A stretch of 29,244 nt of DNA from a virus: the IMG/VR virus record IMGVR_UViG_3300036651_002363, positions 1 through 29,244 of that record, one strand, 5' to 3'. The position numbers were made by a program, and so were the translations under genes. This document shows, one piece after another, positions 19,970-26,844 of the stretch (positions are counted from its first letter, which is position 1; each line of letters opens with the position of its first letter). Below the pieces are notes generated by a model. It was given only the letters and a program-made list of their open reading frames with translations. It made no database searches and was not told the origin of the DNA.

Positions 19970-21251
19970 AGTCGCACCGCTCACGGACGAGTTCAAAGAA
20001 ATTGAACTTACGCCGGAGCAAAAGCAGAAGTGGGGCGACACCATGTCGCTCATGGCGTGGACGGCGCCGGGCTTCCGGCATCTGTTCTACAAGTTGCTGG
20101 CCTATAACAAGGGCCAGCACGTCGCGGTGTTCACCGACAAGGTGCCGCTCGCGGCAACGGACGGGCAGCATATCCTGCTGAACCCGGAGCCGTTCTTCAA
20201 GATGGAGTTGAAAGAGCGCGTGTTCGTGATCACCCACGAGGTGATCCACAACGTGTTCAACGATATCGAGTTGCTGCATCGCTGCCGCACCTCTGAGAAG
20301 GTGCCGCTCAACAACGGCACGACTCTGCCGTTCGATGAAGATACGATGCAGAAGTCGATGGACTACCGCATCAATGCGCTGATCGTCGACAGCCGTATCG
20401 GCGCCATGCCCAAGACTGCCGACGGCAAGCAGATGGGCTGCTGGGACACGAACCTGAGCGGTCCCAACGACAGCGTGCTCGACGTGTACGAGAAGGTCTA
20501 CAAGAACAAGCCGCCGTCCCCGAAGGGGTTCGACAAGGTGCTCAAGCCCGGTTCTTCCACTGGGCAGAACCCGGGGGCTGCCTCGCAGTCGCGCAATGGC
20601 CAGCAATGGGCAGTGGAGATCGCCGCGGCTCAGACCATCGAGGCGATGAAATCGCAGGGCAAGATGCCCGGTGCGCTCCAGCGCATGTTCCACGACTTGC
20701 TGAACCCCGAGGTGCCGTGGACCGACCATATCCGCGCCATCTTCGCGCGGCGCGTCGGCTCCGGCTCGTACAACTGGCGGCGTCCTGACCGCCGGTTCAT
20801 CGTCCGCGATATCTACCTGCCCAGTTCCTCCGGCTTCGGCGCAGGCTGGGTGGTGTGCTGGGGCGACACGTCCGGCTCTATCAGCCAGCCTGAGTTGGAG
20901 AAGTACATGGGCGAGCTTGGCGGCATCATCGAAGACGTGCGCCCGCGCCGCCTGACCGTGCTGTGGTGTGACAGCAAAATCCATCACGTCGACGAGATTG
21001 AAGACACTGCCGACTTGCAGTCGATCAAGGCGCGCGGTGTAGGCGGCGGTGGCGGCACGTCGGTCAATCCGGTGTTTGATTGGATTTTCGAGAACCCGGA
21101 CGAGCAGCCGGATTGCTTCATCGGCTTCACCGATGGCCACGTCGGCTTCCCGCAGATGGAGCCCGAGTTCGACGTGGTATGGTGCTGCACGACCAAACAG
21201 CCGTTCCCGTGGGGCGAGGTGGTGCGCATCAACCCGGGGCACAGGGAATAG
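19959..21251 (+). CDS. HEXXH metallopeptidase-like / von Willebrand A protein, partner of MoxR
   Basis: A 430-residue protein with the layout of DUF2201-type proteins: an N-terminal putative peptidase domain with HEVIH (93-97, in VFVITHEVIHNVF), a Gly/Ser/Gln-rich linker (about 195-215) and a C-terminal VWA-like domain. MIDAS metal-site residues are visible as DTSGS (303-307), the GGGGTS loop (363-368) and TDG (391-393). MoxR-VWA pairs remodel protein complexes; the MoxR gene lies upstream. GAGGAG precedes ATG 19959 by nine bases. Palindrome copies lie immediately after the stop and again at 21801. What it cleaves or unfolds in infection is unknown. Confidence 0.85.
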   Translation: MANEVAPLTDEFKEIELTPEQKQKWGDTMSLMAWTAPGFRHLFYKLLAYNKGQHVAVFTDKVPLAATDGQHILLNPEPFFKMELKERVFVITHEVIHNVFNDIELLHRCRTSEKVPLNNGTTLPFDEDTMQKSMDYRINALIVDSRIGAMPKTADGKQMGCWDTNLSGPNDSVLDVYEKVYKNKPPSPKGFDKVLKPGSSTGQNPGAASQSRNGQQWAVEIAAAQTIEAMKSQGKMPGALQRMFHDLLNPEVPWTDHIRAIFARRVGSGSYNWRRPDRRFIVRDIYLPSSSGFGAGWVVCWGDTSGSISQPELEKYMGELGGIIEDVRPRRLTVLWCDSKIHHVDEIEDTADLQSIKARGVGGGGGTSVNPVFDWIFENPDEQPDCFIGFTDGHVGFPQMEPEFDVVWCCTTKQPFPWGEVVRINPGHRE

Positions 21252-21252
21252 G

Positions 21253-21267
21253 TTACCGTGACGGTAA
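21253..21267 (+). repeat. Dispersed palindrome copy 9 (TTACCGTGACGGTAA), overlapping a GTG start
   Basis: Exact consensus one base after the VWA stop. Its central GTG (21258-21260) is the apparent start codon of the next gene. Confidence 0.92.
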
Positions 21268-21809
21268 CGAACGACGTTGCGTACGAAGTCTTTGCCGTGG
21301 TGTGGTTTCCGGGGCTGGGCGAGTACATTCGGCCCCGGGGCTACGACGCGCCGACGATGCAGTTGGTGTGCGACGTCATCGCAGACGACATAGACCGTGG
21401 CTTGCGCCACACCGTCCATCTTATCGAGGAGGAGTTCATGGCATTGAATACAGAAGAGGAACGCTTCCGCTCGTTCGCGGAGCGCTATGTCATCGAACGC
21501 GCGCAGTCGTTCACCGTGGGACATGAGCAGGAGGAGGCGTGGCGTGCGCTTCTCGACGCCAAGTCCCTGTACATGCAGGTCAAGGGCATGGGTTCGGTGA
21601 CGTTCGGCCAGCAGGATACGACACAGGCGCCTATGACCAATGGACAGACGAACCCGGCTAGCGGTGGCCTTGTCCCGCGCGCACAGCCGAAGGTGTCACA
21701 GCAGATGGCGCATGACGCGCTCAAGGCGGCGGAGACCGCGCCGCGTAAAGGCGCGTTGAGAAAATTAAAAGATGCCGCCCGGCGCATCGGCGGGGGTTCG
21801 TTACCGTGA
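21258..21809 (+). CDS. Hypothetical protein starting inside a palindrome
   Basis: From GTG 21258 (in TTACCGTGACGG) the frame gives 183 residues: MTVTNDVAYEVFAVVWFPGL, DVIADDIDRGLRHTVHLIEE, then a helical part (ERFRSFAERYVIERAQSF) and a polar linker and basic tail (KGALRKLKDAARRIGG). An alternative ATG at 21438 with a better GAGGAGG site would give 123 residues starting MALNTEEERFRSFAERYVIE. The upstream part still reads like protein. It ends inside another palindrome (stop 21807-21809). The helical part resembles Acb2/phage accessory proteins only in general style; no function is assigned. Confidence 0.6.
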   Translation: MTVTNDVAYEVFAVVWFPGLGEYIRPRGYDAPTMQLVCDVIADDIDRGLRHTVHLIEEEFMALNTEEERFRSFAERYVIERAQSFTVGHEQEEAWRALLDAKSLYMQVKGMGSVTFGQQDTTQAPMTNGQTNPASGGLVPRAQPKVSQQMAHDALKAAETAPRKGALRKLKDAARRIGGGSLP

Positions 21810-21815
21810 CGGTAA
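21801..21815 (+). repeat. Dispersed palindrome copy 10 (TTACCGTGACGGTAA), overlapping a stop codon
   Basis: Exact consensus; the TGA of its centre is the stop of the 21258-21809 gene. It lies 21 bases before the 40-residue ORF at 21837. Confidence 0.92.
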
Positions 21816-21836
21816 CATCAACCAAAGGAGAGAACT

Positions 21837-21959
21837 ATGAACAGCATTTTTGTCGGACTTGTACCTTTCTCTTGGCGCCTCGGCCTTGTGCGGAGCAAAC
21901 CGGGCGTGAAGGTGGTTTACGGCTTCGGGCCGTTCCGCCTCGCGTTCCATAAAATCTGA
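21837..21959 (+). CDS. 40-residue peptide whose end lies in a 56-bp direct repeat
   Basis: The frame reads MNSIFVGLVPFSWRLGLVRS then KPGVKVVYGFGPFRLAFHKI. AAGGAG lies seven to eight bases before ATG 21837, so translation is likely. The last 18 codons come from a 56-bp sequence repeated exactly at 22770-22825. Hydrophobic/basic composition suggests a membrane-active or short regulatory peptide; no known family. Confidence 0.6.
   Translation: MNSIFVGLVPFSWRLGLVRSKPGVKVVYGFGPFRLAFHKI
21904..21959 (+). repeat. 56-bp exact direct repeat, copy A
   Basis: Identical to 22770-22825 over 56 bases, including the stop codon, and offset by 866 bp. Third-position identity shows a recent duplication or ongoing conversion rather than old protein-level similarity. 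Confidence 0.9.
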
Positions 21960-21974
21960 ATAGGAAAAGCCCCG

Positions 21975-22184
21975 ATGCCGGAAGCAGTCGATCACAAGGG
22001 TTATCCGGTCAGTCCGCGTGACCTCACTAAGACGGCGTGGTTCTACGAACAAGCCGAGGGGCTGGTCGTCTGTCAGCAGCCGGCCGAGGGTGTAGATGCC
22101 GTCACCGTGACGATCCCGTGGCGGCGCTTGGAGGGCGCCCTTAACCGGCACCACCACACCAAGTCCAAATCTCGAAAGGAATAG
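21975..22184 (+). CDS. Small hypothetical protein
   Basis: A 69-residue protein (MPEAVDHKGYPVSPRDLTKT, later WFYEQAEGLVVCQQPAEGVD), with a His-rich basic tail (RHHHTKSKSRKE). AGGAAAAG precedes ATG 21975. The ATAGG-x4-CCCGATGCCGG start region is nearly repeated at the next gene (22190). A degraded palindrome-like TCACCGTGACG (about 22102-22112) is read as VTVT. Function unknown. Confidence 0.6.
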   Translation: MPEAVDHKGYPVSPRDLTKTAWFYEQAEGLVVCQQPAEGVDAVTVTIPWRRLEGALNRHHHTKSKSRKE

Positions 22185-22189
22185 GCCCG

Positions 22190-22579
22190 ATGCCGGCGCC
22201 AGTAACGAAGCCCATCATCGTCGAGTGCCCGCGATGCAACGAAGCGGCCGAACGGTCGCTCGGTGAGAACCGGTGTGGCCTATGCGAGTGCCGGTTCGTG
22301 GTCCGCGTCGGCGGGCAAGTGTTTTCACCTGAGCACTCCAAACGGATTGCCAACGTAGGGACTGCGCCCCCCATGCCGGTTGCGATTAAGACAGTCGATT
22401 TCCAGACCGCCACAAATCTCATAAACGAGAGCGGGCTTAACTCCTTGCAAGGGCGCATTGCGGAAACAATCGCGGCGCAGCGCGAGCAGTGCGCCAAAAT
22501 AGCCGAAACGTGTGGCGTCGAAGGTGACAACTGGCGGCGAGATATTGCTGCTGCGATTCGAAATCTCAAATCCGAGTAG
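22190..22579 (+). CDS. Small zinc-finger protein
   Basis: A 129-residue protein starting MPAPVTKPIIVECPRCNEAA, with CPRC (residues 13-16) and CGLCEC (about 29-34) forming a likely four-cysteine zinc ribbon, then a helical C-terminal half (IAETIAAQREQCAKIAETCG). AAGGA precedes ATG 22190. Nucleic acid or protein binding is likely; no specific family. Confidence 0.65.
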   Translation: MPAPVTKPIIVECPRCNEAAERSLGENRCGLCECRFVVRVGGQVFSPEHSKRIANVGTAPPMPVAIKTVDFQTATNLINESGLNSLQGRIAETIAAQREQCAKIAETCGVEGDNWRRDIAAAIRNLKSE

Positions 22580-22589
22580 GATCACCCCG

Positions 22590-22757
22590 ATGGCAAACAA
22601 CGACCTGATTAAGCACTGGCGCGAGGTAACAGACCCGCGCAAGGCACTGGCGGAGATAGTCGAGCACCAGGACTTTCTCGGCTATGACCCATACTTTGCA
22701 GAGATGCGCGACGCCCTGCTTGCAATGGCGGAACGCAACTCCAAATCGCAGGAGTAA
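22590..22757 (+). CDS. Small acidic hypothetical protein
   Basis: A 55-residue helical protein (MANNDLIKHWREVTDPRKAL, later FAEMRDALLAMAERNSKSQE). AGGA precedes ATG 22590 by nine bases. It lies inside the interval bounded by the 56-bp direct repeats. Function unknown. Confidence 0.6.
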   Translation: MANNDLIKHWREVTDPRKALAEIVEHQDFLGYDPYFAEMRDALLAMAERNSKSQE

Positions 22758-22765
22758 AAGGCCAG

Positions 22766-22825
22766 ATGCGCGTGAAGGTGGTTTACGGCTTCGGGCCGTT
22801 CCGCCTCGCGTTCCATAAAATCTGA
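22766..22825 (+). CDS. 19-residue micro-ORF, second copy of the repeated peptide end
   Basis: The frame reads MRVKVVYGFGPFRLAFHKI, identical to the last 17 residues of the 40-residue peptide at 21837. GGAG lies nine to twelve bases before ATG 22766. Translation is possible but unproven; the DNA repeat itself may be what is selected. Confidence 0.4.
   Translation: MRVKVVYGFGPFRLAFHKI
22770..22825 (+). repeat. 56-bp exact direct repeat, copy B
   Basis: Identical to 21904-21959. Recombination between the copies would delete or duplicate the 866-bp cassette holding the 21975, 22190 and 22590 genes. A palindrome copy follows 21 bases later. Confidence 0.9.
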
Positions 22826-22845
22826 TCCGCAAGGGCAAGGGCTGA

Positions 22846-22860
22846 TTATCGTGACGGTAA
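22846..22860 (+). repeat. Dispersed palindrome copy 11 (one mismatch), overlapping a GTG start
   Basis: TTATCGTGACGGTAA differs at position 4 (T for C). Its central GTG (22851) is the apparent start of the next gene. Confidence 0.8.
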
Positions 22861-23063
22861 AAACTCCCGAGGGCGTAAAGGACGATATATTCGTGGCGGC
22901 GTATGACCGATACCGCAGGGCGCTGTATGGGGAGCGCATGCCTGACAAGGACACCATAGAGTTCGCGAAGTGGCGCTCAGGTTTATACACTTTATGCGGT
23001 CGCGCGCACCTCGCGCAGGTCGACGGCGGCACGACGGAGCGCAGTAGATGGCTGAAGGCGTGA
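22851..23063 (+). CDS. Small hypothetical protein starting inside a palindrome
   Basis: A 70-residue protein from GTG 22851 (MTVKTPEGVKDDIFVAAYDR, later TIEFAKWRSGLYTLCGRAHL). AAGGG lies about nine bases upstream. Like the 21258 gene, its first residues Met-Thr-Val come from the palindrome itself. It overlaps the next gene by 16 bases. Function unknown. Confidence 0.6.
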   Translation: MTVKTPEGVKDDIFVAAYDRYRRALYGERMPDKDTIEFAKWRSGLYTLCGRAHLAQVDGGTTERSRWLKA

Positions 23064-23269
23064 CGCCGCTCGACCGGTCTATAGCCAACGACGTCTTGGG
23101 TGCATGCAGCGCCCGATGGCAATCTGCATGCGGCGTAGGATATGGGGACGGTTTGGAAGAAGATATGCGCTGCGCCTTCGCCGCGTGGCGGCAGGCTTGG
23201 TATGATGTTTACAACGAGTTGTATGGTGCGACGATTACGGCGAGACCCCAGCGGAGGAGCACACTATGA
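23048..23269 (+). CDS. Small hypothetical protein
   Basis: A 73-residue protein (MAEGVTPLDRSIANDVLGAC, later EEDMRCAFAAWRQAWYDVYN). GGAG precedes ATG 23048 by seven bases; the end overlaps the next start (ATGA). The F-x-x-WR...Y pattern is shared with the preceding protein, hinting at a tandem pair of related genes. Confidence 0.6.
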   Translation: MAEGVTPLDRSIANDVLGACSARWQSACGVGYGDGLEEDMRCAFAAWRQAWYDVYNELYGATITARPQRRSTL

Positions 23270-23970
23270 GCCGACGAAAAAACACGGTCAGGACTGGTAA
23301 GCGAATGCTGGGCCAGCACTTAACCATGGCTACAGACAAGGTGATGTGGTTGGCCCGCAATGTTCTGGAAGCGACGATACGCTCCGAGCCGGCCATGACG
23401 TCGCAACAGATCATCGACCAACTAATCCTTCCGCAGCATCAACGCGCGCTGCGCGAGGCGCGCGGCATAGTGCAATACTACCCCGCCATTGACAACGTCC
23501 CTACACCCTATGTCGGCGTGCAGGTACAGTTCAACTGGAGCCGCTTGCCTTACGCGAGAGCGGAGGAGAAAATTTTTAACTTCGCCCCCGGCACGCCGCT
23601 GTCTAATCTGTGCGAGCGCCTAAGCAAGGTGCGGCAGGATTGGGAACGAGTAATGGCCGTGCTGCACTATTTCGACAGGTATGGCACCCCGGGAGCGGCC
23701 CGGTACTACTGGCCGACTATTGTCACGCTTGCTCCCGACCACGACGTATCGACGGCCGGACTGGGCAACTCGTTCGTCGATCCGATTAACTATTCGCAGT
23801 GGTTGCCAATGATGCGGGACACCGCTACAACGGTGGCATCGGCGCTGATGCTGGCGACCCCTGAGCAAGGTGACACGACCGCGATCCAGATTGTGCTTCC
23901 TACACTGTCTCGCAACCTGCACGGCGAGAACTTCGAGTGGGGTTCGGTCGTAGTGCCCCTCTGCGATTAA
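23266..23970 (+). CDS. Hypothetical protein upstream of the DNA polymerase
   Basis: A 234-residue protein starting MSRRKNTVRTGKRMLGQHLT with GGAGGAG before ATG 23266. The middle is helical with Trp/Tyr motifs (LPYARAEEKIFNFAPGTPLS, VRQDWERVMAVLHYFDRYGT) and the C-terminus is strand-rich (AIQIVLPTLSRNLHGENFEW). I recognise no family. Its place directly before polymerase suggests a replication-linked job. Confidence 0.6.
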   Translation: MSRRKNTVRTGKRMLGQHLTMATDKVMWLARNVLEATIRSEPAMTSQQIIDQLILPQHQRALREARGIVQYYPAIDNVPTPYVGVQVQFNWSRLPYARAEEKIFNFAPGTPLSNLCERLSKVRQDWERVMAVLHYFDRYGTPGAARYYWPTIVTLAPDHDVSTAGLGNSFVDPINYSQWLPMMRDTATTVASALMLATPEQGDTTAIQIVLPTLSRNLHGENFEWGSVVVPLCD

Positions 23971-23980
23971 GGAATTGGGA

Positions 23981-25894
23981 ATGAGCGGCGCCCTGAACCT
24001 CGTCTTTCTGGACTTCGAGACCTATTACGACGACGTGTACAGCCTGCGTCGTATGCCGACGCCAAACTATATTCTCGACCCTCGGTTCGAGAGCATTATG
24101 ATGGCGGCGAAGGTGAACTCCGGTCTATCTCAGATCGTGGACGGGCCGGACATTCCCAAGTTTCTCGCCACCCTGAACCCCGAGCGTACCGTGACGGTAA
24201 GTCACAACGCTCTGTTTGATAACAGCATTCTCTCCTACCGCTACAACTTCATCCCCTACATGATGCTGGACACGCTGGGCATGAGCCGCGCCCTGCTGGG
24301 GCACGAATTGCGCAGCCACTCGCTCGACAAGGTGGCGGACTTCCTCGGTCTCGGCGCCAAGGGCAAGTTCCTCGCCAACGTCAAGGGCATGACGCGCGCG
24401 CAGATCATCGCGGCCGGCTATTGGCCCGAGTTCTGCCGATACTGCCTGCAAGACAACGACCTGTGCGCCGGCATCTTCGCCAAGCTAAGCCCCGGTTTCC
24501 CCGAGCCCGAGCGCCGGCTGATGGACCTCGTGCTCCGCTGTGCCGCGGTGCCGCGCTTCCGCTGCGACACCCAGCTACTCACTGAGCACCTTGTCGACGT
24601 GCGGCAGGAGAAGGAGGACCTGATCGCCAAGGTGGCAGTTTCGACCTCTGACCTGCAATCCGCGGCTAAGTTCTCCCAGCTACTCACCGAGCGCGGTGTA
24701 GAAATCCAGTACAAGACCAGCGCTGCAACCGGCAAGCAGACGCCGGCTTTCGCCAAGACCGACCAGTTCATGGCGGACCTGCAAGAACATCCGGATTTGG
24801 AAGTGCAGGCGCTAGTAGCCGCCCGGTTAGGCGTCAAGAGCACTATCGAGGAGACGCGTAGCGACAAGCTACTTAGTATTGGTAACCTACCGTGGCCAAC
24901 ATGGCTGGGCAGCAACATGATGCCCATTCCCCTAGCGTACGGCAAAGCGCACACGCACCGACTGGCCGGCGAGTGGGGTATGAACATGCAGAACCTGCCC
25001 TCGTCGCGTAAGAAGGACAAGAACGGCGTCCCGATCTCCAAGCTACGTCGGTCGCTCGTCGCTCCACCCGGGTACAAGGTGATCACCGCGGACCTAGGAC
25101 AGATCGAAGCGCGCCTGAGCGCGTTCATTTGTCAGTGCACGCAGCTATTGGAGCAGTTCGCGAAGAAGCTGGACCCGTACGCCAAGATGGGCAGTGCGAT
25201 CTTCAGGTTTGAGGTAGACCCGACCGTGCACAAGCTGGAGCGCTTCATCGGCAAGACAGCCATTCTAGGACTGGGCTACGGCTGCGGCTGGAATAAGTTC
25301 TACACGATGGTCATCACCAGCGCGCGCCTGTTCGGCATCCCACTTGGCAATATCTGGACCGAGGAGCTAGCCGAGAGATCGGTGCGCACGTATCGCAGCG
25401 TCAACTGGCAGATGCAGGTGGGCTGGGGTACGCTCGACAATTTTCTGGACGCGTGCTGGTTCAGTGGCCATCCGCCGATGAAGTTTGGGCCGGGCGGCAT
25501 CGTCGAGATCGGACCCGGCTACGTTAAGCTGCCCAACGACATGTACCTGCGCTACGCCGACCCGATGCGAGACGCCGTGGCCGAAAAAACTTACCGTCAC
25601 GGTAAATTCACCCACAAAATCTACGGCGCGAAGCTGCTGGAGAATATAGTGCAGGCGCTGGCGAGGATCGTAGTGATGAACGCAGCGCTCCGGATCAGGG
25701 GCCGCGGTGACAAGTCATGGTCCCGGTTTGTGTTGCAGGCCCACGACGAGCTAGTGTTCATCGTGCCGGACGCAGAAGTTGACAAAGCCAAATTGATAAT
25801 CCATGAAGAGATGACGCGGCGCCCGTCATGGGCACCGTCACTACCCCTGACTGCTGACGTTGGTGTCGGCCAGTCATACGGTGAAGCCAAGTGA
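23981..25894 (+). CDS. Family A DNA polymerase with 3'-5' exonuclease domain
   Basis: A 637-residue replicative polymerase. The exonuclease domain has LDFETYY with D11 and E13, SHNALFDNSIL with D80 and CRYCLQDND with Y154 and D158. The polymerase domain has motif A DLGQIEAR (371-378), motif B in ERFIGKTAILGLGYG (420-434) and motif C HDE (588-590). No 5'-3' exonuclease domain is present, as usual for phage enzymes. AAGGA precedes ATG 23981 by about seven bases. Two palindrome copies lie inside the gene (read as RTVTVS and TYRHGK), one in the exonuclease domain and one shortly before motif C. Helicase, primase and SSB are not seen in this window. Confidence 0.93.
   Translation: MSGALNLVFLDFETYYDDVYSLRRMPTPNYILDPRFESIMMAAKVNSGLSQIVDGPDIPKFLATLNPERTVTVSHNALFDNSILSYRYNFIPYMMLDTLGMSRALLGHELRSHSLDKVADFLGLGAKGKFLANVKGMTRAQIIAAGYWPEFCRYCLQDNDLCAGIFAKLSPGFPEPERRLMDLVLRCAAVPRFRCDTQLLTEHLVDVRQEKEDLIAKVAVSTSDLQSAAKFSQLLTERGVEIQYKTSAATGKQTPAFAKTDQFMADLQEHPDLEVQALVAARLGVKSTIEETRSDKLLSIGNLPWPTWLGSNMMPIPLAYGKAHTHRLAGEWGMNMQNLPSSRKKDKNGVPISKLRRSLVAPPGYKVITADLGQIEARLSAFICQCTQLLEQFAKKLDPYAKMGSAIFRFEVDPTVHKLERFIGKTAILGLGYGCGWNKFYTMVITSARLFGIPLGNIWTEELAERSVRTYRSVNWQMQVGWGTLDNFLDACWFSGHPPMKFGPGGIVEIGPGYVKLPNDMYLRYADPMRDAVAEKTYRHGKFTHKIYGAKLLENIVQALARIVVMNAALRIRGRGDKSWSRFVLQAHDELVFIVPDAEVDKAKLIIHEEMTRRPSWAPSLPLTADVGVGQSYGEAK
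24186..24200 (+). repeat. Dispersed palindrome copy 12 (one mismatch), inside the polymerase CDS
   Basis: GTACCGTGACGGTAA differs only at position 1. It is read as Arg-Thr-Val-Thr-Val in the exonuclease domain, just before the conserved SHNALFD. Confidence 0.8.
25591..25605 (+). repeat. Dispersed palindrome copy 13 (TTACCGTCACGGTAA), inside the polymerase CDS
   Basis: Exact consensus, centre C-A, read as Tyr-Arg-His-Gly-Lys in a different frame phase from copy 12. Confidence 0.9.
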
Positions 25895-25951
25895 GCGAGC
25901 GTGTCCCGATGGATACTCGCAGTCTGCCCCGCCACAACGATGGAGCAAGCT

Positions 25952-26302
25952 GTGAAGGTATATCTAGCGGGACCGATGCGGGGATACCCGGAGTTCAACT
26001 TCCCTGCCTTTCGCCAAGCCGCACGCACGCTGCGTTCGCTGGGCCACGAGGTGTTCTCGCCAGCGGAGAAGGACAACGAGCGCCACGGCAAGGATATCAG
26101 CAGCGGCAACGCGACGGGGGACGTGGAGAAGGCCATGGAGGAGCACGGCTTTTCGCTACGCGTGGCGCTCGGCGACGACTTGGCGTGGATTTGCGCGGAG
26201 GCCGAGGCCATCGCGCTCTTGCCCGGCTGGGAGAAATCGTCAGGAGTGGCCGCGGAGTGGGCCACGGCCAAGGCGTTGGACCTCAAGTTCATCTACTTGT
26301 GA
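25952..26302 (+). CDS. DUF4406 / nucleoside 2-deoxyribosyltransferase-like protein
   Basis: A 116-residue protein beginning KVYLAGPMRGYPEFNFPAF, the signature start of DUF4406 and related nucleoside deoxyribosyltransferase-fold proteins, with a Rossmann-like core ending IALLPGWEKSSGVAAEWATA. Relatives cleave or transfer the base of deoxynucleosides or deoxynucleotides. I chose GTG 25952 because GGAG lies six bases upstream and family members start just before this motif; ATG 25940 would add four residues. It follows the polymerase by 57 bases, with the nucleotide hydrolase next, pointing to control of the dNTP pool. Confidence 0.82.
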   Translation: MKVYLAGPMRGYPEFNFPAFRQAARTLRSLGHEVFSPAEKDNERHGKDISSGNATGDVEKAMEEHGFSLRVALGDDLAWICAEAEAIALLPGWEKSSGVAAEWATAKALDLKFIYL

Positions 26303-26310
26303 GCGTGACC

Positions 26311-26844
26311 ATGGACACCAAGTTTGAGTATCCGGTCGGACTAGCGACAACCGCGCATGCGCATGCGCGCGCAGATCAAAGGCCGGCCGGCGCGAAACCG
26401 TCAAACCCGAAAGACGCTGTCGGCATCAAGAAAGTGCCGTGGTCCGTGATCCCGTTGCCTGTGCTGTGGGAGTTGGGCGTCGCCATGTTGGAAGGCGCGC
26501 TCAAGTATGGGCGGCACAACTATCGCAGCATCGGCGTGCGTGCGTCGGTGTACTACGATGCGACGGTCGCGCGGCATCTCGCGTCGTGGTGGGAAGGTGA
26601 AGACCTTGACCCGGACAGTGGGCTCTCCCATATTACAAAAGCCATCGCGTCGCTGACCGTGCTCAGGGACGCGATGATCAGAGGCAACTGGATCGACGAC
26701 CGTCCGCCCAAGACCGACCCGACGATACTCGCTGAACTGAACGAGCGGGCTGCCGCCTTGCTCGCGAAGTACCCCGAGCCGAAGGACGCGTTCACGGAGC
26801 AAAATTACCGTGGCGGTAAAGGAAAAAACGCTGCCGGGCGGTGA
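26311..26844 (+). CDS. MazG-like dATP/dGTP diphosphohydrolase (DUF5664/MazZ-like)
   Basis: A 177-residue protein with the all-helical MazG/MazZ pattern. The N-terminal KPSNPKDAVGIKKVPWSVIP leads to ELGVAMLEGALKYGRHNYRS, ARHLASWWEGEDLDPDSGLS and HITKAIASLTVLRD. Acidic residues E61, E95, E97 and D98 and H107 are likely to bind magnesium and nucleotide. Known relatives hydrolyse dATP/dGTP to the monophosphate and, in some phages, help replace adenine by 2-aminoadenine. ATG 26311 follows the previous stop by eight bases. Its end overlaps the next gene and contains a palindrome (read as NYRGGK). Confidence 0.8.
   Translation: MDTKFEYPVGLATTAHAHARADQRPAGAKPSNPKDAVGIKKVPWSVIPLPVLWELGVAMLEGALKYGRHNYRSIGVRASVYYDATVARHLASWWEGEDLDPDSGLSHITKAIASLTVLRDAMIRGNWIDDRPPKTDPTILAELNERAAALLAKYPEPKDAFTEQNYRGGKGKNAAGR
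26805..26819 (+). repeat. Dispersed palindrome copy 14 (TTACCGTGGCGGTAA), at a gene junction
   Basis: Exact consensus, centre G-G. It is read in two frames: as part of the MazZ-like tail and as the GTG start plus Ala-Val of the next gene. Confidence 0.9.

Noticed and set aside
19716-21524. 602-codon leftward frame over the VWA gene
   Set aside because: Very long but spans several real rightward genes, is His/Arg/Val-rich and antisense to HEXXH and MIDAS motifs; a product of high third-position GC.
22102-22116. A further palindrome-like site, TCACCGTGACGATCC
   Set aside because: Four mismatches to the consensus; may be a decayed copy but not countable.
24418-25128. 236-codon leftward frame inside the polymerase gene
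   Set aside because: Ser/Arg-rich antisense of the polymerase coding sequence.
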